The notes under the pieces are model-generated. The model was not told where the DNA came from, made no database searches, and saw only the letters and a list, made by a program, of their open reading frames with translations. From Salinarimonas sp. (GTDB taxonomy: Bacteria; Pseudomonadota; Alphaproteobacteria; Rhizobiales; Beijerinckiaceae): 64,000 nucleotides of DNA. Shown one piece after another: positions 45,287-53,838 of the stretch (positions are counted from its first letter, which is position 1; each line of letters begins with the position of its first letter). The position numbers and the translations under genes are program-made. The DNA is taken from the NCBI RefSeq assembly GCF_040111675.1, contig NZ_CP157794.1:3059501-3123500 (forward strand). Reading direction: 5' to 3'.

Positions 45287-46837
45287 TCAGGTCCCCTCCC
45301 CGCCCGCGCGGACCTTCGCAGCGGGCGGCGCCGGGTTTGCCGAGCCGAGCCCCTGCCCGCCGTTCTTGCGGCGGTACTGCCCGTAGATCCCGTAGAGGAG
45401 CGAGAGCACGCTGAGCAGCAGGAGCGTGCCCGCGATCGGCCGGGTGAGGATCTCGACGAAGTCGCGGTCGGACAGGATCAGGCCCTGCCGCAGGCTCACC
45501 TCGGCGATCGGGCCGAGGACGAGGCCGATGATGAAGCAGGCGATCGGGTAGCCGAGCCTGCGCAGCCCGAAGCCGACGACGCCGAACGCCAGCATGATCG
45601 CGATGTCGGCGACGTTGCTGTTGATGGCGTAGACGCCGGTCATGCACATCACGACGATCGCGGGTCCGACGAGCGCGTAGGGCGCCCGCAGGACGAGCGC
45701 GAAATAGCGCGCCGCGCGGATGCCGATGACGAGCATCAGCAGGTTCGCGAGCATCATGCCGATGAACACGGAGAACACCAGGATCGGGTTCTGCTGCATC
45801 AGCAGCGGCCCCGGCACGATGCCGTGGATGGTGAGGCCGCCAAGCATCACCGCGGTCGTCGCGCTGCCCGGGATGCCGAGGGCGAGCAGCGGGATCATGG
45901 AGCCGCCGACGGCGGCGTTGTTGGCCGATTCCGGGGCGGCGATGCCCTCGGGCTCGCCGGTGCCGAAGCGCTCGGGCCGCCTCGACCATCTCACCGCCTC
46001 GCTGTAGCTGATGAAGGCCGCGGTGGTCGCGCCGACGCCGGGGAGCGCGCCGATGAACGAGCCGAGCGCGGAGGAGCGCAGCAGCGTGTAGCGCGTGGCC
46101 ATGAACTCCGCTAGGGAAGGCAGCTTGGTCGAGACGTTCGTGATGGCGTCGGCGCTGCGGTCGCTCTCGCTGACGCGCTGAAGCACCTCGGCCAGCGCGA
46201 AGACGCCGATGATCGCCGGCACGAAGCCGATGCCGGTGAGCAGCTCCGAGCTGCCGAAGGTGTAGCGCGGCATGCCGGTGATCGGATCGAGCCCGACGGT
46301 CGCCACGGCCAGCCCGAGCAGCCCCGCGACGAGCCCCTTGAGGATGGACCCGGAGCCGATGGAGGCGATCGCCGTGATGCCGAGCACGGCGAGCGCGAAG
46401 TATTCGGCCGGGCCGAACTGCAGGGCGAGCTGCGCCATGGGGGGCGCGAGCAGCATCAGGACGATGGTGCCGAAGACGCCGCCGATGGCCGAGGAGGCGA
46501 GCGCGATCCCGAGCGCCTTGCCCGCCTCTCCGCGCTTGGCCATCGGGTAGCCGTCGAGAGCGGTGCAGGCCGCCTCGGGGCTGCCGGGCGTGTTGAACAG
46601 GATCGCCGAGATCGAGCCGCCGAATGTGGAGCCGACGTAGACGCCCGCCAGCAGAAGCAGCCCCTCGGTCGGGTCGAACAGGAACGTGAACGGGATCAGC
46701 AACGCCACGCCGACGATCCCGGTGAGGCCGGGAACGGCGCCGAAGGCGATGCCCCAGACCACGCTCGCCGCGATCAGGACGAAGGTGATCGGATTCCCGG
46801 CCATGTAGGCCAGGGCGTCGACGTAAGCTTCCAGCAC
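45287..46837 (-). CDS. tctA: Tripartite tricarboxylate transporter, large permease (TctA)
   Basis: This 516-residue inner-membrane protein starts at GTG 46837 with GGAGGAAG upstream. It has about twelve helices and the TctA signatures GAVPGLTGIVGVALLIPFTF and the N-terminal NTPGSPEAACTALDGYPMAK motif. A second FIGALPGVGATTAAFISYSE motif lies near the middle. It is the last gene of a four-gene operon with the aminotransferase, TctC and TctB. The transported anion is not known. Confidence 0.93.
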   Translation of the reverse strand: MLEAYVDALAYMAGNPITFVLIAASVVWGIAFGAVPGLTGIVGVALLIPFTFLFDPTEGLLLLAGVYVGSTFGGSISAILFNTPGSPEAACTALDGYPMAKRGEAGKALGIALASSAIGGVFGTIVLMLLAPPMAQLALQFGPAEYFALAVLGITAIASIGSGSILKGLVAGLLGLAVATVGLDPITGMPRYTFGSSELLTGIGFVPAIIGVFALAEVLQRVSESDRSADAITNVSTKLPSLAEFMATRYTLLRSSALGSFIGALPGVGATTAAFISYSEAVRWSRRPERFGTGEPEGIAAPESANNAAVGGSMIPLLALGIPGSATTAVMLGGLTIHGIVPGPLLMQQNPILVFSVFIGMMLANLLMLVIGIRAARYFALVLRAPYALVGPAIVVMCMTGVYAINSNVADIAIMLAFGVVGFGLRRLGYPIACFIIGLVLGPIAEVSLRQGLILSDRDFVEILTRPIAGTLLLLSVLSLLYGIYGQYRRKNGGQGLGSANPAPPAAKVRAGGEGT

Positions 46838-46859
46838 CGCTTCCTCCCCCGGGGCGCGC

Positions 46860-47375
46860 TCAGTAGAAAAGCCGGTTGAGCTCGTAGAATGGGCCGACGC
46901 CGCGCGGCAGCGGCAGCGACAGGAACCGCGAGAAGACGACGACCAGCGCGACGGTGAAGATCGGCGAGAACAGGACCAGCGCCTTCACGTTCCCGAAGCG
47001 CATCACGAGCCCCGCCGCCCACAGGAACAGCAGCGTCGCGATGGCGAAGCCGGTGTAGCGAAAGGCCAGGTAATAGCCGAGGATGAGCGCGCCCATGGCG
47101 ACGACCCGCCAGGCCGTCGACCTGGGCTGGGCTTCCTTGGACGAAGCCGGCCCGGCACGCGACCCGCCGGCCGTCGCCCTGAGGTCGAGCACGGTGCGCA
47201 CCACGAGCAGGCCGGAGACGATCGTCAGGGCGGCGAAGACGATCTTCGGCCAGAAATCCGTGTCGATGCCCGCGTAGCGTGGGGATCGCGGAAACCCGTC
47301 CGCCATCAGCCAGAACCAGATCGAGCCCCCGAACACCAGGACGGAGAAGGTGAGATCCGTGAGCCTTCGAGCCAT
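46860..47375 (-). CDS. tctB: Tripartite tricarboxylate transporter, small permease (TctB)
   Basis: This 171-residue membrane protein has four hydrophobic helices (residues about 6-25, 42-61, 87-128 and 133-155) with the TctB pattern FGGSIWFWLMADGFPRSPRY and IDTDFWPKIVFAALTI. It lies 22 bases before tctA in the same operon. Confidence 0.88.
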   Translation of the reverse strand: MARRLTDLTFSVLVFGGSIWFWLMADGFPRSPRYAGIDTDFWPKIVFAALTIVSGLLVVRTVLDLRATAGGSRAGPASSKEAQPRSTAWRVVAMGALILGYYLAFRYTGFAIATLLFLWAAGLVMRFGNVKALVLFSPIFTVALVVVFSRFLSLPLPRGVGPFYELNRLFY

Positions 47376-47450
47376 GCCGAACTCCCGATCGCAGAAGGAC
47401 GGCTCGCCGGCCGGCCGGGACCGGCCGACCGGCGCGCCGTCGTCGCGGGC

Positions 47451-48410
47451 TTACTGGACGTAGCCGAGCTGCTCGAGCACGTCGGTGTAGACGGCGATCT
47501 CCTTGTCGATGAAGGCCTGGAACTCCTCCGGGCCGAGCACGACGGAGCGGTACTGGAGGGCGCTGTCCTCCTCGAACTTCTTGTAGCTCTCCGTCTGCGC
47601 GGCCTCGGCGATCGCGTCGAACAGCACGGCCGCCTGGGCCGGATCCGCGGTGTCGTGCATGGCGAGGGCGCGCCAGCGGCCGAGGGTGACGTCGAAGCCG
47701 AGCTCGACGGCGGTCGGCACGTCGGGCAGCACCGGCAAGCGCTCCTCGGAGAAGACCACGAGCGGGCGCAGGTCGCCGGACTCGATCAGCCCCCGCGCCG
47801 GGCCGTACTCCTCGTGCATCAGGTCGACCTGGCCGCCGAGCGTGTTCGAGACCATCTCGGCCGAGCCGAACGGCACGCTCGTGAGCTCGGCGCCGGTCTC
47901 GAGGTTCCAGAGCCCGATCACCGTGTCGTCGAACCCGGCGGAGCCGGTGATGCCGACCTTGAGCGAGCCCGGATCGGCCTTGGCCGCCTCGATCAGCTCC
48001 TCGATCGTCTCGAAGGGGCTGTCGGCGGGAACGAGGAACAGGCCCTGATCGTACTGGACGCGCGCGAGCGGCATCAGCTCGCCCATGTCGATGCGCCCGA
48101 GCGCGTGGTTGATCACCTGGTCGGGGCTGATGGCGAGGAGCGTGTAGCCGTCCGCCGGCCGCTGCTGGAAGTTCGCGTAGGCGGGAATGCCGCCGCCGCC
48201 CTGGATCGAGATCGGCACCAGCGCCGCCCCGGTGATCGTCTCGAAGGGCTCGCCGATGGCGCGGATGAAGCGGTCGGTGCCGCCGCCCGGGCCGTATTCG
48301 TGGATCACCTCGATCGGGCTCGAGGGATAGTCCTGCGCCTGCGCGGCGCCGACGGCGAGCGCGGCGATCCCGGTCGCGGCGAGGCCCGCCGCCTTGATGG
48401 CGTTCAACAT
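47451..48410 (-). CDS. tctC: Tripartite tricarboxylate transporter substrate-binding protein (TctC)
   Basis: This 319-residue periplasmic binding protein has a signal peptide (MLNAIKAAGLAATGIAALAV, cleavage near AAQAQ). The Bug/TctC fold is shown by SPIEVIHEYGPGGGTDRFIR, GGGGIPAYANFQQRPADGYT and the ligand loop GITGSAGFDDTVI. GGAGGAAG precedes ATG 48410. Such proteins bind carboxylates with two water molecules. The residue set here (for example EYGPGGGTDR in place of PFxPGGxxD) differs from citrate binders, so the ligand is unclear. Confidence 0.9.
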   Translation of the reverse strand: MLNAIKAAGLAATGIAALAVGAAQAQDYPSSPIEVIHEYGPGGGTDRFIRAIGEPFETITGAALVPISIQGGGGIPAYANFQQRPADGYTLLAISPDQVINHALGRIDMGELMPLARVQYDQGLFLVPADSPFETIEELIEAAKADPGSLKVGITGSAGFDDTVIGLWNLETGAELTSVPFGSAEMVSNTLGGQVDLMHEEYGPARGLIESGDLRPLVVFSEERLPVLPDVPTAVELGFDVTLGRWRALAMHDTADPAQAAVLFDAIAEAAQTESYKKFEEDSALQYRSVVLGPEEFQAFIDKEIAVYTDVLEQLGYVQ

Positions 48411-48490
48411 GGTCTTCCTCCCTTTCAATGGTCTTCTTCGGGCGCGGCGACGCCGATCTTCGTCGGCTCGCGGCCGCCGCGCGGGTCGGA

Positions 48491-49678
48491 TCAGGAGACG
48501 GCGGGCGCCTCCTGTCGTCCGTCGAGCGCCGCCATGGCGGCGTCGACGCCCCCGCCGCGATGCGGCACCCCGGCCTTGCCGAGGCCCATCTCGATCGCGG
48601 ACAAGGTCCCGAGCAGCATCGCGTCGTTGAAGTCGCCGAGATGCCCGATGCGGAACACCCGGTCGGCGACCTTCGAGAGCCCGTTGCCGAGCGAGACGTC
48701 GAAGTGGCGCAGCACGGTGGCGCGGAACGCATCGGCGCTGTGCCCGTCGGGCATCACGGCCGCGGTCAGGACGCCGCTTTCCTGCCCCTGGCGCCGGCAC
48801 AGGACCTCGAGGCCCCAGGCGCGCACCGCGGCGCGGGTGGCCGCGCCGTGCCGCGCGTGGCGGGCGAAGACGTGGTCGAGGCCTTCCTCGTGCAGCATGG
48901 CGACGGCCTCGACGAGGCCGTAGAGCAGGTTCGTCGCCGGCGTGTAGGGAAAGTAGCCGTTGGCGTTGGGGCCGAGCATGTCCTCCCAGTCCCAGTAGGA
49001 CCGGCGCAGGCGCGCGGACCGCGACGCCTCGAGCGCCGTCTCGCTCACCGCGTTGAAGGACAGGCCCGGCGGCAGCATCAGCCCCTTCTGCGAGCCCGAG
49101 ACCGCGACGTCGACGCCCCATTCGTCGAAGCGGAAATCGATGGAGGCGAGGCCGGAGATCGTGTCCACCATCAGGAGCGCCGGATGGCCGGCGGCGTCGA
49201 TGGCGCGCCGCACCTCCGCGATCGGCGAGACCGAGCCGGTGGAGGTCTCGTTGTGGACGACGCACACGGCCTTGATCGCGTGCTCGCGGTCGGCGGAGAG
49301 GCGGGCCTCGATCCGCTCGGGATCGGCGCCGCCCCGCCAGTCCCCCTCGATGAACTCCGGCTCGAGGCCGAGCTTGCGGGCCATCTTCATCCACATCGTC
49401 GCGAAGTGGCCGGTCTCGTACATCAGCACCCGGTCGCCCTCGGACATCGTGTTGACGAGGGCCGCCTCCCACGCGCCGGTGCCCGAGGCCGGGTAGATGA
49501 TCACCGGGTTCTTCGTCTTGAACACGCTCTGCATGCCCGAGAGCGCCTGCCGGCCGACCTCGGCGAAGGCCGGACCGCGATGATCGATGGTCTGCGCCGA
49601 GATCGCGCGCAGGATGCGGTCCGGAACGGCGCTCGGTCCGGGGATCTGCAGAAAATGCCGGCCGGCTTGGCGCGCCAT
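48491..49678 (-). CDS. PLP aminotransferase of the alanine/serine--glyoxylate family
   Basis: This 395-residue class V aminotransferase starts MARQAGRHFLQIPGPSAVPD. The PLP lysine is Lys198 in SGSQKGLMLPPGLSF, and HRGPAFAEVGRQAL and VDTISGLASIDFRFDEWGVD match serine--glyoxylate or alanine--glyoxylate transaminases. It is the first gene of the operon with the TctCBA transporter. It could convert glyoxylate or another 2-oxo acid made by the FAD dehydrogenase encoded divergently, with serine or alanine as amino donor. The donor cannot be assigned from the sequence. Confidence 0.88.
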   Translation of the reverse strand: MARQAGRHFLQIPGPSAVPDRILRAISAQTIDHRGPAFAEVGRQALSGMQSVFKTKNPVIIYPASGTGAWEAALVNTMSEGDRVLMYETGHFATMWMKMARKLGLEPEFIEGDWRGGADPERIEARLSADREHAIKAVCVVHNETSTGSVSPIAEVRRAIDAAGHPALLMVDTISGLASIDFRFDEWGVDVAVSGSQKGLMLPPGLSFNAVSETALEASRSARLRRSYWDWEDMLGPNANGYFPYTPATNLLYGLVEAVAMLHEEGLDHVFARHARHGAATRAAVRAWGLEVLCRRQGQESGVLTAAVMPDGHSADAFRATVLRHFDVSLGNGLSKVADRVFRIGHLGDFNDAMLLGTLSAIEMGLGKAGVPHRGGGVDAAMAALDGRQEAPAVS

Positions 49679-49730
49679 CGGTCGTCCTCCCTCAGCGTCG
49701 CCGCCGATCCCTCTGGACAGATGTCGGCAG

Positions 49731-49754
49731 CATGAATAATTTTGCATTATGAAT
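49731..49754. promoter_or_regulatory. AT-rich palindrome between the divergent operons
   Basis: ATAAT-TTTGC-ATTAT with perfect 5-base arms stands out in a GC-rich background. It is 58 bases upstream of the aminotransferase start and about 100 upstream of the dehydrogenase start. It is a good candidate operator for the GntR/FCD regulator encoded at the end of the right-hand operon. Confidence 0.55.
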
Positions 49755-49848
49755 ACGCGACGCTCTGTCGCGGCGTCAAGGCCCATCGCGGGCGAGCGCT
49801 CTGCGGACGCGTTCCGCGAAGCGGACAAGAAGGAAGGAAGAGCCGGCG

Positions 49849-52764
49849 ATGCTGGACGAAGCGCTGAAGAACGGGTTCTCGGGCGAGGTTCTGGTCGATC
49901 GCTTCTCGCGCGGCCGCTACGCCACGGACGCCTCGTTCTACCAGATCGTGCCGGCCGGGGTCGCCGTGCCGCGCGGCCGCGACGACGTCGGCCTCGCCCT
50001 CGAGGCGGCCCGCCGGGAAGGGATCCCCCTCACCGCCCGCGGCGGCGGCACCTCGCAATGCGGGCAGACCGTCAATGCCGGCCTCGTCGTCGACAATTCG
50101 AAGCACTTCAACCGCATCCTCGAGCTCGACGTCGCCGGCCGCCGCTGCGTGGTCGAGCCCGGCATCGTGCTCGACGAGCTGAACCGGGCGCTCAAGCCGC
50201 ACGGGCTCTGGTTTCCGGTCGACGTCTCGACGGCCTCCCGCGCCACGATCGGCGGGATGGCGGCGAACAATTCCTGCGGCGGCCGCTCGCTGCGCTACGG
50301 CACGATGCGCGACAACGTGATCTCGATCGAGGCCTTCCTGGAGGACGGCTCGCTCGCGCGATTCGGCGCGCTGGAGACGCCGCCGCGGCGCGGCGACGAC
50401 CGCGCGAGCGCGCTCGCGGCCGACATGCTGGATCTCGGTTCGCGGCACGCCCGGCTGATCGAGGAGCGCTTCCCGAAGCTCACCCGCCGGGTCGGCGGCT
50501 ACAACCTCGACGCCCTCGTGCCCTCGGCGCGGCCGGTCAACCTCGCCCACCTCCTCGTCGGCTCGGAGGGGACGCTCGCCTACTTCACGGCGATCGAGCT
50601 GAAGCTCTCGCCGCTCGTCGGGGAGAAGGTCCTCGGCGTCTGCCACTTCCCGACCTTCTACAGCGCGATGGACGCCGCCCGACACCTCGTCGCGCTCGCG
50701 CCGCTCTCGGTCGAGCTGGTCGACAGCACGATGATCGGGCTCTCGCGCGAGATCCCGATGTTCCGCGCGACCGTCGATCGATTCGTGCGCGGCGAGCCCG
50801 CCGCGGTGCTGCTCGTCGAGTTCGACGAGGGCGACGCCGCCGAGAACGCCCGCAGGCTCGCCGCGCTCGAGGAGACGATGGCCGAGCTCGGCTTCTCGTG
50901 GGGCGGCGCCGGCGCGCGCTGGGGCGGCGTCGTGGAGGTGCTCGACCAGCCTCTCCAGGCGCAGATCGCCGAGGTGCGCAAGTCGGGCCTCAACATCATG
51001 ATGTCGATGAAGGAGGAGCGTAAGCCCGTCTCCTTCGTCGAGGATTGCGCGGTGGCGCTCGAGGACCTCGCCGAGTACACGAGGCGCCTCACCGAGGTGT
51101 TCGAGCGCCACGGCACCCACGGCACCTGGTACGCGCACGCCTCGGTCGGCTGCCTGCACGTGCGCCCGGTGCTGAACCTCAAGCAGGAGGCCGACGTGCG
51201 GCGCATGCGCCGCATCGCCGAGGAGGCGTTCGCGCTCGTGGCCGAATACAAGGGCTCGCATTCCGGCGAGCACGGCGACGGCATCGTCCGCTCCGAGTTC
51301 CACGAGCGGATGTTCGGCCGCGAGGTGACCACGGTCTTCGAGACGGTGAAGCAGGCCTTCGACCCGGGTGGGCGGCTCAACCCGGGCAAGATCGTGCATG
51401 CGCCGAAGATGGACGACCGGACGCTGTTCCGCTACCCGCCGGGCTATGCCGTGGGACCGGTCGCCACCGCCTTCGACTGGTCGGCCTATCCCGGCGCCGG
51501 CGGCGGCTTCCAGGGCGCCGTCGAGATGTGCAACAACAACGGCGCCTGCCGCAAGCTGAAGGGCGGCGTGATGTGCCCGTCCTACCGCGCCACCCGCAAC
51601 GAGCGCGACGTCACCCGCGGGCGCGCCAACAGCCTGCGGCTCGCCCTCTCCGGCCAGCTCGGGCCCGACGCCTTCGCCTCCGACGCGATGATGGAGACGA
51701 TGAAGCTGTGCGTCTCCTGCAAGGGCTGCAAGCGCGAATGCCCGACGGGCGTCGACATGGCCAAGATGAAGATCGAGGTGCTCGCGGCCCGCGCCGCGAC
51801 GCACGGCCTGAGCCTGCACGACCGGCTCGTGGGCTACCTTCCGGTCTACGCCCGCCTCGCCTCGCGGATGCCGTTCGCCTTCAACGCCCGGGACGCGGTG
51901 CCCGGCCTCGCGCGCCTTCTGGAGGGGCCGACCGGCTTCTCGGCGCGGCGCAAGCTGCCGCGCTGGTCGTCGCGCCCCTTCCGCGACGGGGAGCTCGGCG
52001 CGGCGGCGGGCGAGGCCGACGTCGTGCTCCTCGCCGACACCTTCAACCGCTATTTCGAGCCGCAGAACCTGCGCGCCGCGGCCCGCGTGCTCGCGGCCGC
52101 GGGGCGGCGCACGGGCGTCGCGGCGGAGCCCGGATCGCGCCGTCCGCTCTGCTGCGGGCGCACCTATCTCTCCGTCGGCCTGGTGGACCGGGCGCGCGCG
52201 GAGGCGAAGCGCCTGCTGGCCGCGCTGCGGCCGCATGTCGAGGCCGGGCGGCCGATCGTCGGGCTGGAGCCGAGCTGCCTGCTCACCCTGCGCGACGAGA
52301 TCCCCGCCCTGCTTCCGGGCGAGGAGAGCCGCGCGCTCGCCGCGCAGGCGCTGATGCTCGAGGAATATCTCGCCCGCGAGAGCGACGCGGGCCGGCTCGC
52401 GCTGCCGCTGAAGTCGCCGGCGCCGCGCGTCCTGCTGCACGGGCACTGCCATCAGAAGGCGATGAACGTCGTGCCCGCGATCCGCAAGACGCTCGACCTC
52501 CTGCCGGACACGGCGATCGAGACGGTGGAGACGAGCTGCTGCGGAATGGCGGGATCTTTCGGATACGGCGCCGACACCCTGGACGTTTCGCTGCAAATGG
52601 GCGAATTGGATCTCCTCCCGGCGGTGCGCGCCGCCGATCCGGGCACGATCGTGGTGGCGGACGGGACGTCCTGCCGGCACCAGATCGCCGACGGCGCCGG
52701 CCGCGACGCGGTCCACGTCGCGCGACTGCTGGAGATGGCGCTGGACGAAGGGGCGGCTCGATGA
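49849..52764 (+). CDS. FAD/Fe-S dehydrogenase of the D-2-hydroxy-acid type (YdiJ-like fusion)
   Basis: This 971-residue protein joins three parts. An FAD-binding PCMH domain (about residues 30-260; RGGGTSQCGQTVNAG and IGGMAANNSCGGRSLRYGTM) is followed by an FAD-oxidase C-terminal domain (about 290-530; HSGEHGDGIVRSEF, FDPGGRLNPGKI). The third part is a Fe-S region with Cys561/567/576 and the CxxCxxCxxxCP motif at Cys621, 624, 627 and 631. CCG modules (LCCGRTYL and SCCGMAGSFGYG) close the protein. This is the layout of D-2-hydroxyglutarate/D-lactate dehydrogenases such as YdiJ. The PCMH domain at the N-terminus binds FAD for oxidation of a D-2-hydroxy acid; electrons then pass to quinone or a flavoprotein. 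Substrate unknown. Confidence 0.9.
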   Translation: MLDEALKNGFSGEVLVDRFSRGRYATDASFYQIVPAGVAVPRGRDDVGLALEAARREGIPLTARGGGTSQCGQTVNAGLVVDNSKHFNRILELDVAGRRCVVEPGIVLDELNRALKPHGLWFPVDVSTASRATIGGMAANNSCGGRSLRYGTMRDNVISIEAFLEDGSLARFGALETPPRRGDDRASALAADMLDLGSRHARLIEERFPKLTRRVGGYNLDALVPSARPVNLAHLLVGSEGTLAYFTAIELKLSPLVGEKVLGVCHFPTFYSAMDAARHLVALAPLSVELVDSTMIGLSREIPMFRATVDRFVRGEPAAVLLVEFDEGDAAENARRLAALEETMAELGFSWGGAGARWGGVVEVLDQPLQAQIAEVRKSGLNIMMSMKEERKPVSFVEDCAVALEDLAEYTRRLTEVFERHGTHGTWYAHASVGCLHVRPVLNLKQEADVRRMRRIAEEAFALVAEYKGSHSGEHGDGIVRSEFHERMFGREVTTVFETVKQAFDPGGRLNPGKIVHAPKMDDRTLFRYPPGYAVGPVATAFDWSAYPGAGGGFQGAVEMCNNNGACRKLKGGVMCPSYRATRNERDVTRGRANSLRLALSGQLGPDAFASDAMMETMKLCVSCKGCKRECPTGVDMAKMKIEVLAARAATHGLSLHDRLVGYLPVYARLASRMPFAFNARDAVPGLARLLEGPTGFSARRKLPRWSSRPFRDGELGAAAGEADVVLLADTFNRYFEPQNLRAAARVLAAAGRRTGVAAEPGSRRPLCCGRTYLSVGLVDRARAEAKRLLAALRPHVEAGRPIVGLEPSCLLTLRDEIPALLPGEESRALAAQALMLEEYLARESDAGRLALPLKSPAPRVLLHGHCHQKAMNVVPAIRKTLDLLPDTAIETVETSCCGMAGSFGYGADTLDVSLQMGELDLLPAVRAADPGTIVVADGTSCRHQIADGAGRDAVHVARLLEMALDEGAAR

Positions 52765-53477
52765 CGGTTCTGACCACCGTTCAGGCGATCAAGCGAACGT
52801 CGCTGCACGAGGAGCTCGCGCAAAGCCTCCAGCAGCTCATCGTGGACGGGACGCTCCCGCCCGGCACCAAGGTGCCGGAACGGGAGCTGTGCGGGCAGTA
52901 CAACGTCTCGCGCACGCCGATGCGCGAGGCGCTGAAGGTGCTCGCCAAGGAAGGCCTCGTCACGCTCGAGCCCAATCGCGGCGCCTGGGTGACGCGGATC
53001 ACGCTGGAGGACCTGGAGGAGGTGTTTCCCGTCATGGGCGCGCTCGAGGCGCTGTCGGGAGAGCTCGCCTGCCGGAACGTCACGGACGCCGAGATCGCCG
53101 AGATCCGGCGGCTGCACGAGGCCATGGTCGGCCATTACGAGCGCCGCGAGCTGACCGCCTATTTCGCCCTCAACCAGCAGATCCACGAGGCCATTCTCCA
53201 GGCCTCGCGCAACGGCACGCTGATCGCGCAATACCGCTCGCTGGCGATCCGCATCCGGCGGGCGCGCTACGTCGCCAACATGACGGAGGCGCGCTGGAGC
53301 CGGGCGGTGGCGGAGCACGAGGAGATCCTCGCCCGTCTCGAGCAGCGCGACGGCCCCGGCCTCGCCCAGACGCTCCGCGCGCATCTGCAGAACAAGCTCG
53401 AGACCGTGCGCGACTGGGTCCGCGCCGACGCCGCCGCCGACCCGCACCCTCGACGCCAGGCCGCCGCCCCGGCCTGA
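52761..53477 (+). CDS. GntR-family regulator with FCD domain
   Basis: This 238-residue regulator overlaps the upstream stop by four bases (ATGA). The N-terminal winged helix (LIVDGTLPPGTKVPERELCG, then NVSRTPMREALKVLAKEGLV) and the FCD ligand domain (from about residue 85) are both complete. The metal-ligand pattern of FCD is visible, for example FALNQQIHEAILQASRNG. It is the likely regulator of its own operon and of the divergent aminotransferase-TctCBA operon, with an organic acid as effector. This last point is inference from position. Confidence 0.92.
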   Translation: MTVLTTVQAIKRTSLHEELAQSLQQLIVDGTLPPGTKVPERELCGQYNVSRTPMREALKVLAKEGLVTLEPNRGAWVTRITLEDLEEVFPVMGALEALSGELACRNVTDAEIAEIRRLHEAMVGHYERRELTAYFALNQQIHEAILQASRNGTLIAQYRSLAIRIRRARYVANMTEARWSRAVAEHEEILARLEQRDGPGLAQTLRAHLQNKLETVRDWVRADAAADPHPRRQAAAPA

Positions 53478-53492
53478 GGGCGCCCGACGTCG

Positions 53493-53760
53493 CGGCGAAG
53501 CCACGGATGCGGCGGCGACCAGCCGCCTGGGCGGCGGCATGCGGCGCGCCTTCGGCGCAGGTCTCGCGCTCTCGGCCCCTCCGCGTGCGCCCCGCCGTCT
53601 AGCCTGGCACGTCCGCAGCGTGCACGCCGGCAGGGTGGCTGGGGAGACGGCGGGCGCCGCTGCAAACGGCCCTCCCCGACCCGCTCCGCGGGTCGCCCCT
53701 CCCTGAAGGGAGGGGAATCTCGTCGCCGCCAGCAGGAAAGGCCAGGAGCCTGCCTGGCCT
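53493..53760. repeat. Gene-free spacer with dispersed palindromic elements
   Basis: 53493-53570 repeats the centre of the element at 32840-32930 (GGCGACTAGCCGCCTGG/GGCGACCAGCCGCCTGG, CGCCTTCGGCGCAG). It is followed by two adjacent palindromes, CGACCCGCTCCGCGGGTCG (53677-53695) and CCCCTCCCTGAAGGGAGGGG (53696-53715). A further hairpin AGGCCAGG...CCTGGCCT lies at 53739-53760 and may terminate the GntR gene. No protein gene is seen in the 360 bases between the two operons. Confidence 0.65.
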
Positions 53761-53800
53761 TCTCCCATAAAGGTCACCCTTCGTACTCGGCTATATGAAA

Positions 53801-53826
53801 GCCCCGGGCGCTCGCGCGCCCGGGGC
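53801..53826 (-). terminator. Terminator downstream of nrdJ
   Basis: GCCCCGGGCGC-GCGA-GCGCCCGGGGC is a perfect 11-bp stem with a 4-base loop, followed on the minus strand by TTTCAT, 12 bases after the nrdJ stop. Confidence 0.8.
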
Positions 53827-53838
53827 AATCACCTCACA

